From: Lachnospiraceae bacterium
Lineage (GTDB): Bacteria > Bacillota_A > Clostridia > Lachnospirales > Lachnospiraceae
DNA: 30,521 nt
Assembly: GCA_024699595.1 (NCBI GenBank)
Contig: JAILPG010000151.1
Coordinates: 1-30,521, forward strand
Reading direction: 5' to 3'
A program made the position numbers and the translations under genes. Each line of letters opens with the position of its first letter. Within the stretch, counting starts at the first letter, position 1. Below, piece after piece: positions 7,664 to 15,577 of this stretch. Under the pieces are notes generated by a model that saw only the letters and a program-made list of their open reading frames with translations, made no database searches and had not been told where the DNA came from.

Positions 7664-8257
7664 TCAGGTAACAGATTCAGCTGCACTGCATATCAGGTCG
7701 ACACAGTTATCAATACCGATAGATGAGCTTTTCACGCAGAGATCATAATATATCGCATTGCCGAATTCCGTATTGGTATAATGCTTGCAATACTTCTTTC
7801 TGGCTCTGTCTACGGTATGAATGTCCTCAATGATCTTATCCTCGGATACTCCCGGCATTCTCTCCTTAAGCATCTGTATCCGGAAGCGGACATCTGCTGC
7901 AACAAACACATGCAGGGTCCTGTCATATTCCTTTAATATGACGTTTGCATTACGTCCGACTATAACGCATCTGCCCTTTTCGGCAACCTTGCGTACTGCC
8001 TCCTTCTGTGCGTTAAACAGCCTTTCATCAAGAGGTTTGTTGTAAAAATCAAACAGGCTCTGGCCAAACCCGAATTCCGCAGGAACCTTCTCATCATACC
8101 TTCGTATCTCCTGTGGTGTAAGGTTTCCGCTCTCAAGGGCCGCGCGTACTATCATATCCTTGTCGCAGTAATAATATCCAAGCCTCTTTGCCACGGCTTT
8201 TCCGATAGTACTTCCGCCGGCTCCGAATTGTCTGCTGATCGTGATTATGCTTTTCAT
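7664..8257 (-). CDS. Cytidylate kinase-like family protein
   Basis: 197 residues beginning MKSIITISRQFGAGGSTIGK, with a P-loop variant (GAGGSTIGK) typical of the cytidylate-kinase-2 family. Also typical are the YYCDKDMI segment and CVIVGRNAN. Paralogues of this kind are common in Clostridia besides the essential Cmk, and their substrate is not established. The ATG follows a strong GGGAGGA site. Its position ahead of two membrane-protein genes is unusual for a nucleotide kinase. It starts 45 nt after the ABC-transporter ATPase gene, so it may be the distal part of that operon. Confidence 0.8.
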   Translation of the reverse strand: MKSIITISRQFGAGGSTIGKAVAKRLGYYYCDKDMIVRAALESGNLTPQEIRRYDEKVPAEFGFGQSLFDFYNKPLDERLFNAQKEAVRKVAEKGRCVIVGRNANVILKEYDRTLHVFVAADVRFRIQMLKERMPGVSEDKIIEDIHTVDRARKKYCKHYTNTEFGNAIYYDLCVKSSSIGIDNCVDLICSAAESVT

Positions 8258-8302
8258 AACACTCCTCCCGACAAGTTTTTCTCTAAGAAAGACAGGTGTC
8301 TG

Positions 8303-9046
8303 TTATAAGACCTTGTTCAGAAAATCGATCGTTCTTTCTTCCTTGGGATTTAAAAGGATCTCTTCAGGTGTGCCTTCCTCGACAATGTATCCGCCGTCCA
8401 TGAACACTACCCTGTCAGCAACCTCTTTTGCAAATCCCATTTCATGGGTGACTATTACCATGGTCATTCCGTCTGCGGCAAGATCCTTCATGACCTGAAG
8501 TACTTCTCCTACCATCTCCGGATCAAGCGCCGATGTCGGCTCATCAAAAAGCATTATGCCGGGCTGCATGCACAACGCCCTTGCAATGGCAACCCTCTGC
8601 TTCTGCCCGCCCGATAGCTGGCTTGGGAAACTTGATTCCTTCTCGGAAAGCCCGACCTTTTCAAGCATCTTTCTTGCCCGTTTTACTGCCTCTTCCTGAG
8701 TGCATTTTTTTAACTGTACCGGTGCAAGAGTCAGATTATCAAGTACGTTAAGGTTATTAAAAAGGTTGAAATGCTGGAATACCATTCCTATGTTTTCCCT
8801 GACCTGATTGATATCGATCTTTTTTGCCGTGATATCAACACCGTCTATGATAACGGTACCCGCAGTGATCTTTTCAAGCCTGTTTAAACAGCGTAAAAAA
8901 GTGGATTTGCCTGATCCGGAAGGTCCGATCACGCATACGACCTCTCCCTTATGTACTTCGATAGAAATGCTTTTAAGAACCTCAAGATCAGCATAATTCT
9001 TTTTCAGGTTTTCTACTTTGATCTTTACTTCACTGTTATCTGCCAA
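8303..9046 (-). CDS. Polar amino-acid ABC transporter ATP-binding protein (GlnQ type)
   Basis: About 247 residues: Walker [11 protein letters not shown]-loop in [10 protein letters not shown], signature LSGGQKQR, Walker [13 protein letters not shown] and H-loop VTHEM. It powers import together with the permease and binding protein encoded upstream. I chose a TTG start at 9044-9046 because AAAGGAGG lies 7 nt before it. The ATG at 9076 would add ten unlikely residues and overlap the permease gene by 41 bases instead of 11. Translational coupling to the permease is likely. Confidence 0.93.
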   Translation of the reverse strand: MADNSEVKIKVENLKKNYADLEVLKSISIEVHKGEVVCVIGPSGSGKSTFLRCLNRLEKITAGTVIIDGVDITAKKIDINQVRENIGMVFQHFNLFNNLNVLDNLTLAPVQLKKCTQEEAVKRARKMLEKVGLSEKESSFPSQLSGGQKQRVAIARALCMQPGIMLFDEPTSALDPEMVGEVLQVMKDLAADGMTMVIVTHEMGFAKEVADRVVFMDGGYIVEEGTPEEILLNPKEERTIDFLNKVL

Positions 9047-9707
9047 CGTTGAGCCTCCTTTCAACCACCTTTGCACTCCTTGAAAGGATAGTTATGACTA
9101 TAAGATACATGACCCCGACGATAGCCCAGGTCTGGAAGGACATGAACGTGTTGGCCTGTACATTCTTGGCCGTATTTACAAGCTCGGGGAAGCCGATAAC
9201 AGACAGTATTGAAGTGTCCTTAAGCGTAATTATGAACTGATTGATAAAGGTGGGGATCATCGTACGTATTGCCTGGGGAAGCACAACCTTTCTCATTGCC
9301 ATGCCATATGTAAGACCGAGTGATCTTGCTGCCTCCATCTGTCCTATATCGACTGACAGTATTCCCGCACGGACAATCTCTGCCATGTAGGCACCGCAGT
9401 TAAGCGCAAGACACATCGTGCCTGCCTGCAGCGCTGTCAGGGTCAGTGAGAATCCTCCGATTATCGTATTAAAGAAGTACGGGATTCCGAAATAGATAAA
9501 AAAGGCAAGTACTATCATCGGAACTCCGCGGATAACATCCACGAATACCTGGGAGATCACATTGCAGACACGGTTTTTAAGTACCCCCATTATTCCGAAG
9601 ATCATTCCGATGATACAGGCAAAGAACAATCCAAGCAGCGCAAGCAGAAGCGTCCTTCCGAGAGCGGTAAGCAGCATTGTTCCGTATACGGTGATTATTT
9701 TTATCAT
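9036..9707 (-). CDS. Polar amino-acid ABC transporter permease (HisM/GlnP family)
   Basis: 223 residues with four to five membrane helices and the EAA loop ([22 protein letters not shown]) that contacts the ATPase. It also shows [12 protein letters not shown], typical of the HisMQ family. AGGA lies 7 nt before the ATG. A stable hairpin separates it from the binding-protein gene, and the ATPase gene overlaps its end. Only one permease gene is present, so a homodimer is expected. Confidence 0.93.
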   Translation of the reverse strand: MIKIITVYGTMLLTALGRTLLLALLGLFFACIIGMIFGIMGVLKNRVCNVISQVFVDVIRGVPMIVLAFFIYFGIPYFFNTIIGGFSLTLTALQAGTMCLALNCGAYMAEIVRAGILSVDIGQMEAARSLGLTYGMAMRKVVLPQAIRTMIPTFINQFIITLKDTSILSVIGFPELVNTAKNVQANTFMSFQTWAIVGVMYLIVITILSRSAKVVERRLNVGR

Positions 9708-9729
9708 TGATAATTCCTCATGTTCGGGC

Positions 9730-9788
9730 GGGTCCCAAGGTCAAGCGGCCTTTTATGCAAGCATAAGGCCGCTTGAACCTTTTGACCC
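9730..9788 (-). other. Intergenic stem-loop between binding-protein and permease genes
   Basis: A long hairpin: GGGTC pairs GACCC, AAGGT pairs ACCTT, and CAAGCGGCC pairs GGCCGCTTG, with an AT-rich top and small loop. No U-tract follows. In transporter operons such stems usually protect the upstream binding-protein mRNA or partly terminate, giving more binding protein than permease; that role is inferred here. Confidence 0.7.
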
Positions 9789-9798
9789 TGGCATCATA

Positions 9799-10617
9799 CT
9801 ATTCACCAAGATACTTGGCTATTATCTGATCATAGGTTCCGTCAGCCTTGATATTTGCAAGACCCTTGTTGAACATGTCAACTAACTCCTGATTGTCAGC
9901 ATTGAATATTGCAAATCCGTATGCAGCGGGATCGTTGCCGGTTCCGTCCACAAGCTTCATGGCAATGCCTGTATCCTTGATGTTTGAAGCCATGATAGGC
10001 GTATCATCAAATACTGCAGCTACCTGTCCGCCAACAACAGCCTGATACATTGTCGGTGAATCCTCGAAATAGGTAACAGTGAACTTGTACTGCTCTGCAA
10101 GGCTCTCAGCATATGCAGCGCTCATTGTTCCGGTCTTTACTGCAACAGACTTGCCGTCAAGATCCTCAAATCCCTTGATATCTGATGATGATTCTACAGC
10201 CATGCTCTGGTTTGCATCATAATATCCGTCAGAGAAGATCCAGCCTGATTCTTTTCTCTCTTCGGTTATTGATGCGCCTGCGATCATACCGTCAGCCTGT
10301 CCTGCCTGACATGCAGCTATAGATGCATCCCATCCGAGTACCTGTACTTCATATTCAAAGCCTTGATCCTTGGCTATTGCATCAAGGATATCCATATCGA
10401 TACCTACAAAATCTCCGTTGTCATCCTTGTACTCAAACGGCTTGAATGCGGTATCTGTTGCGATCTTCCATACCTTTCCTGATGCCTCATCCTTTGTCTC
10501 TGTTTCGGTCGTTGTTGTGTCAGCACTGTCGGTTGCAGGTGCAGTCGTTGCAGCTGCACATCCGGTAACCGTAAGCATCAGACATGCCATAACAATACCT
10601 AAAACTCTCTTTTTCAT
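9799..10617 (-). CDS. Amino-acid ABC transporter substrate-binding lipoprotein
   Basis: 272 residues. It has a lipoprotein signal ending VTGC (Cys20), then an Ala/Thr-rich spacer. The type II periplasmic-binding fold follows: KIATDTAFKPFEYKDDNG, FVGIDMDILDAIA, and AVKTGTMSA. The sequence is acidic and typical of polar amino-acid (glutamine/cystine-like) binders, but the ligand cannot be read. A strong AAGGAGAG precedes the ATG. It lies 15 nt after the C26 peptidase gene. Confidence 0.93.
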   Translation of the reverse strand: MKKRVLGIVMACLMLTVTGCAAATTAPATDSADTTTTETETKDEASGKVWKIATDTAFKPFEYKDDNGDFVGIDMDILDAIAKDQGFEYEVQVLGWDASIAACQAGQADGMIAGASITEERKESGWIFSDGYYDANQSMAVESSSDIKGFEDLDGKSVAVKTGTMSAAYAESLAEQYKFTVTYFEDSPTMYQAVVGGQVAAVFDDTPIMASNIKDTGIAMKLVDGTGNDPAAYGFAIFNADNQELVDMFNKGLANIKADGTYDQIIAKYLGE

Positions 10618-10632
10618 AAAACCTCTCTCCTT

Positions 10633-11337
10633 TCATTTCCGGCATTCATCCACAAATGCCTTTACAAGTGATATGCTTTCCCCGTCTTTTACGTAGGAAA
10701 ACTCGGGATGCCACTGCACCCCTATTGCAAATCTGTGATCTCTCACAGCTATTGCCTCAATGAGTCCGTCCTCCGATACGGCCATTTTTTCCGTTTTTTC
10801 GGATAAGTCCTTTACAGCCTGATGATGGTAACTGTTTACCTCATGAATGCCGGCACCGATGATCTCTGCAAGTTTTGTATCTTCAAGTACCCTTACGTTA
10901 TGTGCCTTTCTGTCATAGGGCGGCGTCATATGATGTTCAATACTGCTTTCATACTCACTCGGAAGATCCTGATAAAGTGTTCCCCCAAGATGCGCATTCA
11001 TAAACTGTATCCCGCGGCATATCCCAAGAAGCGGCTTGTCATCAAAAAGACACTTATCAAGCAGATATCCTTCCATCGCATCGCGCAGGCTGCAGGTATC
11101 ACCGCAGGTGTCTCTTTCAGTCTCTCCGTATACTTTCGGCGAAACATCATGTCCTCCGGTAAATAAGATCCCATTACATAGGCTGTATGCCTCCGAAAGC
11201 TCGGATTCATCATCCGTAAGCGGAAGCATTACCGGCAGTCCGCCGCATTTTTCGATCACCTTCATATATCCGGGCAGCATCCAGTAGCTGTCCTTATCAT
11301 CATCATAAAGAGGGATCAGTCCAATTACCGGTCTCAT
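10633..11337 (-). CDS. Class I glutamine amidotransferase-like hydrolase (peptidase C26, PuuD-like)
   Basis: 234 residues. The nucleophile Cys107 sits in LLGICRGIQFMN, and the triad His210 and Glu212 in GVQWHPEF; a GGHDV motif forms the oxyanion region. This is the gamma-glutamyl-gamma-aminobutyrate hydrolase family, which cleaves gamma-glutamyl amides. It is the first gene of the transporter operon, so the transporter may import a gamma-glutamyl compound that this enzyme hydrolyses, or the product amino acid; this link is inference. GGGAGGA precedes the ATG. A long leader with a promoter lies upstream. Confidence 0.88.
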   Translation of the reverse strand: MRPVIGLIPLYDDDKDSYWMLPGYMKVIEKCGGLPVMLPLTDDESELSEAYSLCNGILFTGGHDVSPKVYGETERDTCGDTCSLRDAMEGYLLDKCLFDDKPLLGICRGIQFMNAHLGGTLYQDLPSEYESSIEHHMTPPYDRKAHNVRVLEDTKLAEIIGAGIHEVNSYHHQAVKDLSEKTEKMAVSEDGLIEAIAVRDHRFAIGVQWHPEFSYVKDGESISLVKAFVDECRK

Positions 11338-11480
11338 ACAATCCTCCCATGTTTCAGTCCATGCTCTAAAAAATATAGCGCCCTATATGCCCATCCTGCA
11401 TCATAGAACGCCATTGTCCGAAATGTGGATTGCTCTGCTGACTGAAACAGAGAGCCTTAAGCACTTACAGCGCCGTTTCG
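11338..11480 (-). promoter_or_regulatory. Candidate structured leader (attenuator/riboswitch-like)
   Basis: The leader between the promoter and the C26 gene is about 140 nt. On the transcript, TGTTTCAGTC (11440-11449) can pair with GACTGAAACA (11350-11359), just before the ribosome site. The same upstream segment can instead form a local hairpin CTCTG...CAGAG. Between them, ATATAG-GGCG-CTATAT (11373-11388) followed by five U (11368-11372) resembles a weak terminator. It matches no riboswitch class I know. Confidence 0.45.
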
Positions 11481-11486
11481 ATAATA

Positions 11487-11515
11487 ATTTTATTGGTTCT
11501 TTGATAAATTGTCAA
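11487..11515 (-). promoter_or_regulatory. Promoter of the C26/ABC-transporter operon
   Basis: On the minus strand there is perfect TTGACA (11510-11515), a 17-nt spacer and TAAAAT (11487-11492). It begins immediately after the U-tract of the preceding terminator, so one operon ends exactly where the next begins. Confidence 0.85.
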
Positions 11516-11516
11516 G

Positions 11517-11540
11517 AAAAGGCCATACATCAGTACGGCC
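11517..11540 (-). terminator. Terminator of the heptose/glycan operon
   Basis: On the minus strand GGCCGTAC (11533-11540), loop TGAT and GTATGGCC (11521-11528) form an 8-bp stem with one G-U pair, followed by TTTT. The stem overlaps the stop codon of the DUF6492-like gene. Confidence 0.7.
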
Positions 11541-12510
11541 ATCTTACGTCTATGTCGCCCTTAACCAGTCCGTCCTCCGTCATGATACCGAAATACCCGC
11601 TCTCCAAAGCTATGTTGTAGAATTCCTGTGCACTCAGGCCGGTACGGTATTCTTCGTTGTAAAACATTTCCGAAAGACCGGGATCCACCTGATTGTAACC
11701 CTCAAAAGTGATCGCATCAAAGCTGCCGCCAAGCCACTTCTTTGCTTCCTCATCAAGGTCCTTACTGTTAAGGAAAAATCCTCCCTTTCTCATGGAATGC
11801 CAGTCTCTCAGCTTATAGACTTCAGGATGTCTTATGCCCATCCAGGTTCCGAAGGTCTCAAATTCGCTGAAACCAAGCTTTACGTTGTCATAATCCAGGG
11901 AATAGACTATCTTTTCATAGAATGTATCTCCCTTTACGGGAAGGGTTTCTATCTCATCAAGCATTTCCCTCATATATCCTGCATTTATAAGCATATGCTC
12001 GGAGATAAAGGATTTCTTTATGATCTTGTCAAAGCCGAAGAGCTTCTTGATCGTCTTAAAATACCCCGGCTGATACTCGGTCTTTAAGTCAAAGCAGGGA
12101 TGTCCGTCCTCAGTAAACATCTCTACCTTGCGAAGAGGCACGGTATCTATATCCCAGGCCATGTAGTATTCGTCATCGCAGATCCTTGAATACTGCATCT
12201 TGAGAAACTGCTGGTAATACCATCCAAGCCTTGAATTATCCGCAATGTTATAGCCTCCCTCGGACAGATGATCCTTTACCGCCGCCATCATCTTTTCGGA
12301 GGATACTATCTCTTCTTCATTCAAAAAGGTGACTCCGTCAGGCAGATACCCTCTCCCCCGGTCATTCTCCATGAGCTCATTAAGCTTCTCTGATCCTATC
12401 ATTATTATCTTACTTATCGGAAGCAGCTCAAAGAACGCATTATAATCCTGAACTATATTGACGTAATCCGAATCCTTTGTAACGATTATAAGCTTTACCT
12501 TTTTGTCCAT
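11530..12510 (-). CDS. DUF6492-like putative glycosyltransferase
   Basis: 326 residues, no signal peptide. MAWDIDTVPLR contains a D-x-D motif after a central region (GWYYQQFLKM) that is typical of DUF6492 proteins, which look like GT-A-fold glycosyltransferases. A later EGYNQVDPG segment has no assigned role. It is the last gene of the heptose operon, 44 nt after the isomerase gene, with AAGGAGGG just before the ATG. A role in attaching or decorating a heptose-containing glycan is inferred from context. The family assignment is from memory and should be treated as moderate. Confidence 0.65.
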   Translation of the reverse strand: MDKKVKLIIVTKDSDYVNIVQDYNAFFELLPISKIIMIGSEKLNELMENDRGRGYLPDGVTFLNEEEIVSSEKMMAAVKDHLSEGGYNIADNSRLGWYYQQFLKMQYSRICDDEYYMAWDIDTVPLRKVEMFTEDGHPCFDLKTEYQPGYFKTIKKLFGFDKIIKKSFISEHMLINAGYMREMLDEIETLPVKGDTFYEKIVYSLDYDNVKLGFSEFETFGTWMGIRHPEVYKLRDWHSMRKGGFFLNSKDLDEEAKKWLGGSFDAITFEGYNQVDPGLSEMFYNEEYRTGLSAQEFYNIALESGYFGIMTEDGLVKGDIDVRWPY

Positions 12511-12554
12511 ATGCCCTCCTTATTACAGTAAACGGTCATCCCAAGTATGAACAT

Positions 12555-13208
12555 TCATCCGAAAAAACGGTCCTCAAGCATCAAACACCAGGTGTGATAA
12601 ATCGGCAGATGCAGCTCCTGGATCCTGTAGGTCTCATCCTCCGGGACCCTTACGCATACATCGGCGAATTCCTTAAGCCTGCCCCCGCTCCTTCCGGTGA
12701 GACCTATCGTCTTTATCCCCAGAGCCTTTGCAAGTACTGCCGCATTTATTATATTGCTGCTGTTTCCCGATGTTGATATCGCAAGGAATACATCTCCTTC
12801 TCTTCCGAAACCGAACAGCTGCTGGGCAAACACCCCGTATCCGTCCGCATCGTTTATGTATGCGGTGGTAAGGGCATCATGTGCCGTAAGTGGAATTGCC
12901 ATAAGTGCCCTGTCAAGATTCAGTGAAAGCCTTGATCCTATATCCCTGTCTATCGCTATGAGCCTGTCGGAAAGATCCTTTTTGATGGGTCTTGCCTTCT
13001 TGAATCTCTTCATAAGCTCACCCGTCATATGCTCTGCATCGGCTGCCGAGCCTCCGTTTCCTGCGATCAGCAGTTTTCCGTCATTTTTGTAGGTTTCCTC
13101 CATTAACAGGTATGCATCCGTGATGCTATCCCTAAGCTCCTCAAGCACTGGGTACCTTAACATAAGTGAATCCGTATGTTTTTTTATCCGCTCATTAAGT
13201 TCAGCCAT
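12555..13208 (-). CDS. gmhA: Sedoheptulose-7-phosphate isomerase (GmhA-like SIS protein)
   Basis: 217 residues from the ATG at 13206-13208. The sugar-isomerase (SIS) fold shows GNGGSAADAEH (50-60) and the phosphate-binding STSGNSSN (145-152), with a C-terminal helix ELHLPIYHTWCLMLED. The enzyme would convert sedoheptulose 7-phosphate to D-glycero-D-manno-heptose 7-phosphate, the first committed step. Its start overlaps the end of the HddC-GmhB fusion gene by 8 bases. I preferred this ATG over one 48 nt upstream inside that gene. Some SIS paralogues (DiaA) look alike; the neighbours favour GmhA. Confidence 0.85.
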   Translation of the reverse strand: MAELNERIKKHTDSLMLRYPVLEELRDSITDAYLLMEETYKNDGKLLIAGNGGSAADAEHMTGELMKRFKKARPIKKDLSDRLIAIDRDIGSRLSLNLDRALMAIPLTAHDALTTAYINDADGYGVFAQQLFGFGREGDVFLAISTSGNSSNIINAAVLAKALGIKTIGLTGRSGGRLKEFADVCVRVPEDETYRIQELHLPIYHTWCLMLEDRFFG

Positions 13209-14559
13209 TCTGCTTTTCTCCCAAAAGCTCTGAAATCCTGTCTGCAAATTCGGCAAGATCCTTTACCGTCATATCCTGCCCGCTGTCTGTCCAGTCCTCA
13301 TCCCTGGAATTTTTTGAAATAAGCACGGTCTTTGTGCCTGCTGCCTTTCCTGCCATTACATCCTTTTCCTTGTCGCCGACCATTATGGAAGCTTTCAGAT
13401 CGATATTATGCTCTTTCGCTGCCTTAAGTAACATTCCGGGCTTCGGCTTTCTGCAGTCACAGGCTATCTTAAGCTCCTTTATCTCGCCTTCATAGCCTGA
13501 ATCGGGATGATGAGGGCAGTAATAGATCCCGTCAAGATATGCGCCTTCTTCTCCTAACAGGGTCTCAAGCTTTTTGTGTATCTCAGAAAGACCCTCAACA
13601 GTAAGCTCTCCCCTTGCTATCACGGGCTGATTGGTCACAACTATCACCAGGTATCCGAGCTCATTTATCCTCTTTATCGCCGATGCGGCTTTCGGAAGCA
13701 GAGTGAGCTTTTCTATATCCCGTAAGAATCCGACATCCTTTATTATTGTATCATCTCTGTCCAAAAATACCGCTTTTTGTTTGTTTTTAAGATTCTTTGC
13801 GGCTGCGATGCCGTTTTTCACATCCTCACACACCTGGGCGTATCTTTCGGGCGTGCCCATATCCTTTACATATTCGGAGCTTTCATAGGCATACAGAAGA
13901 TGAGTGCCTGCAAGAGGCTTTAATATATCCCTGTCAAGATCGGCCTTATATACATTTCCGTTCTCATCCTGCTTTCCTATCCTTGAAGGATCGATACCGC
14001 AATCTTTAAGCACTTCCTTAGATAACACATGCAGGCCCGCATTTACCAGGTTTCTGTAATACTTTGGCCTCTCATCCTCCTTGCTGAGCCACTTTTGCAC
14101 GCTGCCGTCCTCATCCTCCATGATGAGACCGCTGTCATAGGGGTGGCTGTTTGGGTGCACGAAGATCGTGGCCTTGCCCTGCTTTTTTCTGTGATATTCA
14201 AGAAACCTGTTAAAATCCACATCAAAGAGCGAATCTGCGTTTAACAGGAGAAAATCCTCCGACAGTCTGTCGTATATCTTAAAGAGCGCTCCCGCATTGC
14301 CAAGGGGTTCCTCTTCAAAATAGTAGTCTATGTTGACGGACAGGCTCTTTCCATCCTTAAAATGATCCTTTATCATCTCCCCTTTGTGACATACCGTGAG
14401 GATGATATCCTTAAAGCCCTGATCCCTTAAGCATATTATCTCTCTCTCAAGCACGGGGATGCCTTCTATCTCTACAAGAGGCTTCGGGATGTCAGAAAAA
14501 AGAGAGCCCAGTCTCTTTCCCATGCCCCCCGCCATTATGACAGTCTTAATCCCATCCAT
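13201..14559 (-). CDS. HddC-GmhB fusion: heptose-1-phosphate guanylyltransferase + heptose-bisphosphate phosphatase
   Basis: 452 residues with two enzymes. Residues 1-240 are a sugar nucleotidyltransferase (MAGGMGKRLG at 9-18, KPLVEI, LLLNADSLF with a metal-binding Asp), matching the HddC type that makes GDP-heptose. Residues 262-450 are a HAD-IIIA phosphatase of the GmhB type: FLDRDDT (265-271), VTNQP, zinc ligands in CPHHP (348-352) and CDCRKP (367-372), and VGDKEKD. GmhB removes the 7-phosphate from heptose 1,7-bisphosphate and HddC adds GMP from GTP, so the fusion joins consecutive steps. GTP specificity is inferred from the HddA neighbour. It overlaps the HddA gene by 14 bases. Confidence 0.88.
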   Translation of the reverse strand: MDGIKTVIMAGGMGKRLGSLFSDIPKPLVEIEGIPVLEREIICLRDQGFKDIILTVCHKGEMIKDHFKDGKSLSVNIDYYFEEEPLGNAGALFKIYDRLSEDFLLLNADSLFDVDFNRFLEYHRKKQGKATIFVHPNSHPYDSGLIMEDEDGSVQKWLSKEDERPKYYRNLVNAGLHVLSKEVLKDCGIDPSRIGKQDENGNVYKADLDRDILKPLAGTHLLYAYESSEYVKDMGTPERYAQVCEDVKNGIAAAKNLKNKQKAVFLDRDDTIIKDVGFLRDIEKLTLLPKAASAIKRINELGYLVIVVTNQPVIARGELTVEGLSEIHKKLETLLGEEGAYLDGIYYCPHHPDSGYEGEIKELKIACDCRKPKPGMLLKAAKEHNIDLKASIMVGDKEKDVMAGKAAGTKTVLISKNSRDEDWTDSGQDMTVKDLAEFADRISELLGEKQNG

Positions 14560-15577
14560 TTTTCTTATCCTGTTTGTCTGAGCCCTTTTTCTCCCATGTC
14601 TCGGGGCTGTAATAAATCACTCTCGTACCGCCGTTTTCAAATTCAAAGGGTATGTACAAAAGACCGTCCATCGCATCTATCAGTCTCTGTCTCTTGTCTT
14701 CTTCCACATAAAACAGCAAAAATCCGCCGCCGCCTGCTCCAAGGAGCTTTCCACCTACAGCTCCGGCTTTCAGTCCCTTCTCATACAGGGCATCTATCTT
14801 TTCGTTGGATACAACATCTGAGGTCTTTCTCTTAAGCTCCCAGGTATGCTTAAGCAGCCTTCCGAATTCATTCAGATCGGAATGCTTATCCCTTAACACA
14901 TCCTCGGCCTTATCTACAAGCGCCATCATTTCCTTAAGCTCCGCCGTCTTTTTTTCACCGCTTATGCCCATGCTCTGTATTTCCGATGAAAACCTCGTAA
15001 AGCCCGTAAAGAACATGATCAGGTTGTCATTAAGCTGCTTCTTTCTGTCAGGTGATATTATGACAGGCTTTACCTCATAGCCGTCTTTGTTAAAATCGAT
15101 CCTGTTAAGCCCTCCAAAGGCTGCCGCTATCTGATCCTGTATGCCGCCTGCCTCTGCACAGAGCACTCTTTCAAGATAGATCGCACTGTCGGCAAGCTTT
15201 TTCTTGTCGGCATATTTTCCCTTAAGCGCATAGAATGCATTTAACATCCCGACTGCAAAGGAGGAGCTCGTTCCGAGACCTGATCTTGCGGGAAGGTCCG
15301 CCTCGTATGATAGTCTCAGTTCATGCATGTCAAGCATCTTCATCGCATTCTTTACTGCAGGATGCTCTATGTTATCTATATCCGTGACTCTTTCAAGCTT
15401 GGAGTAGGATATCTCCGAGCTGTATTCAAAAAACGGCGGCAGATGCCTTACATTTACGTAACAGTACTTGTCAAAGGTCGTTGACAGCACCGATCCGCCG
15501 TACTCTGAATAAAAGCTTTCAATATCCGTCCCTCCGCCGAAAAAGGACATACGGAAGGGAGTCTGTGTAATGATCAT
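14546..15577 (-). CDS. hddA: D-glycero-D-manno-heptose 7-phosphate kinase (HddA, GHMP family)
   Basis: 343 residues. The GHMP-kinase ATP loop is ARSGLGTSSSFAVG (97-110), the N-terminal substrate motif is RMSFFGGGTDI, and the C-terminal motif is GGKLLGAGGGGFLLFY. The product would be heptose 1,7-bisphosphate in the alpha configuration, which commits the sugar to the GDP-heptose route used for S-layer and capsule glycans rather than the ADP-heptose route of lipopolysaccharide. The start ATG shares one base with the stop of the GT4 gene (TAATG), so translation is coupled. Confidence 0.88.
   Translation of the reverse strand: MIITQTPFRMSFFGGGTDIESFYSEYGGSVLSTTFDKYCYVNVRHLPPFFEYSSEISYSKLERVTDIDNIEHPAVKNAMKMLDMHELRLSYEADLPARSGLGTSSSFAVGMLNAFYALKGKYADKKKLADSAIYLERVLCAEAGGIQDQIAAAFGGLNRIDFNKDGYEVKPVIISPDRKKQLNDNLIMFFTGFTRFSSEIQSMGISGEKKTAELKEMMALVDKAEDVLRDKHSDLNEFGRLLKHTWELKRKTSDVVSNEKIDALYEKGLKAGAVGGKLLGAGGGGFLLFYVEEDKRQRLIDAMDGLLYIPFEFENGGTRVIYYSPETWEKKGSDKQDKKNGWD

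Noticed and set aside
8258..8302. Terminator between ABC ATPase and cytidylate-kinase-like genes
   Set aside because: AGACA/TGTCT with a 2-nt loop cannot form a stable hairpin, so no break in the operon is claimed.
11509..12087. 192-residue plus-strand open frame opposite the DUF6492-like gene
   Set aside because: The minus-strand protein has family-like motifs and a strong ribosome site, whereas this frame has neither.
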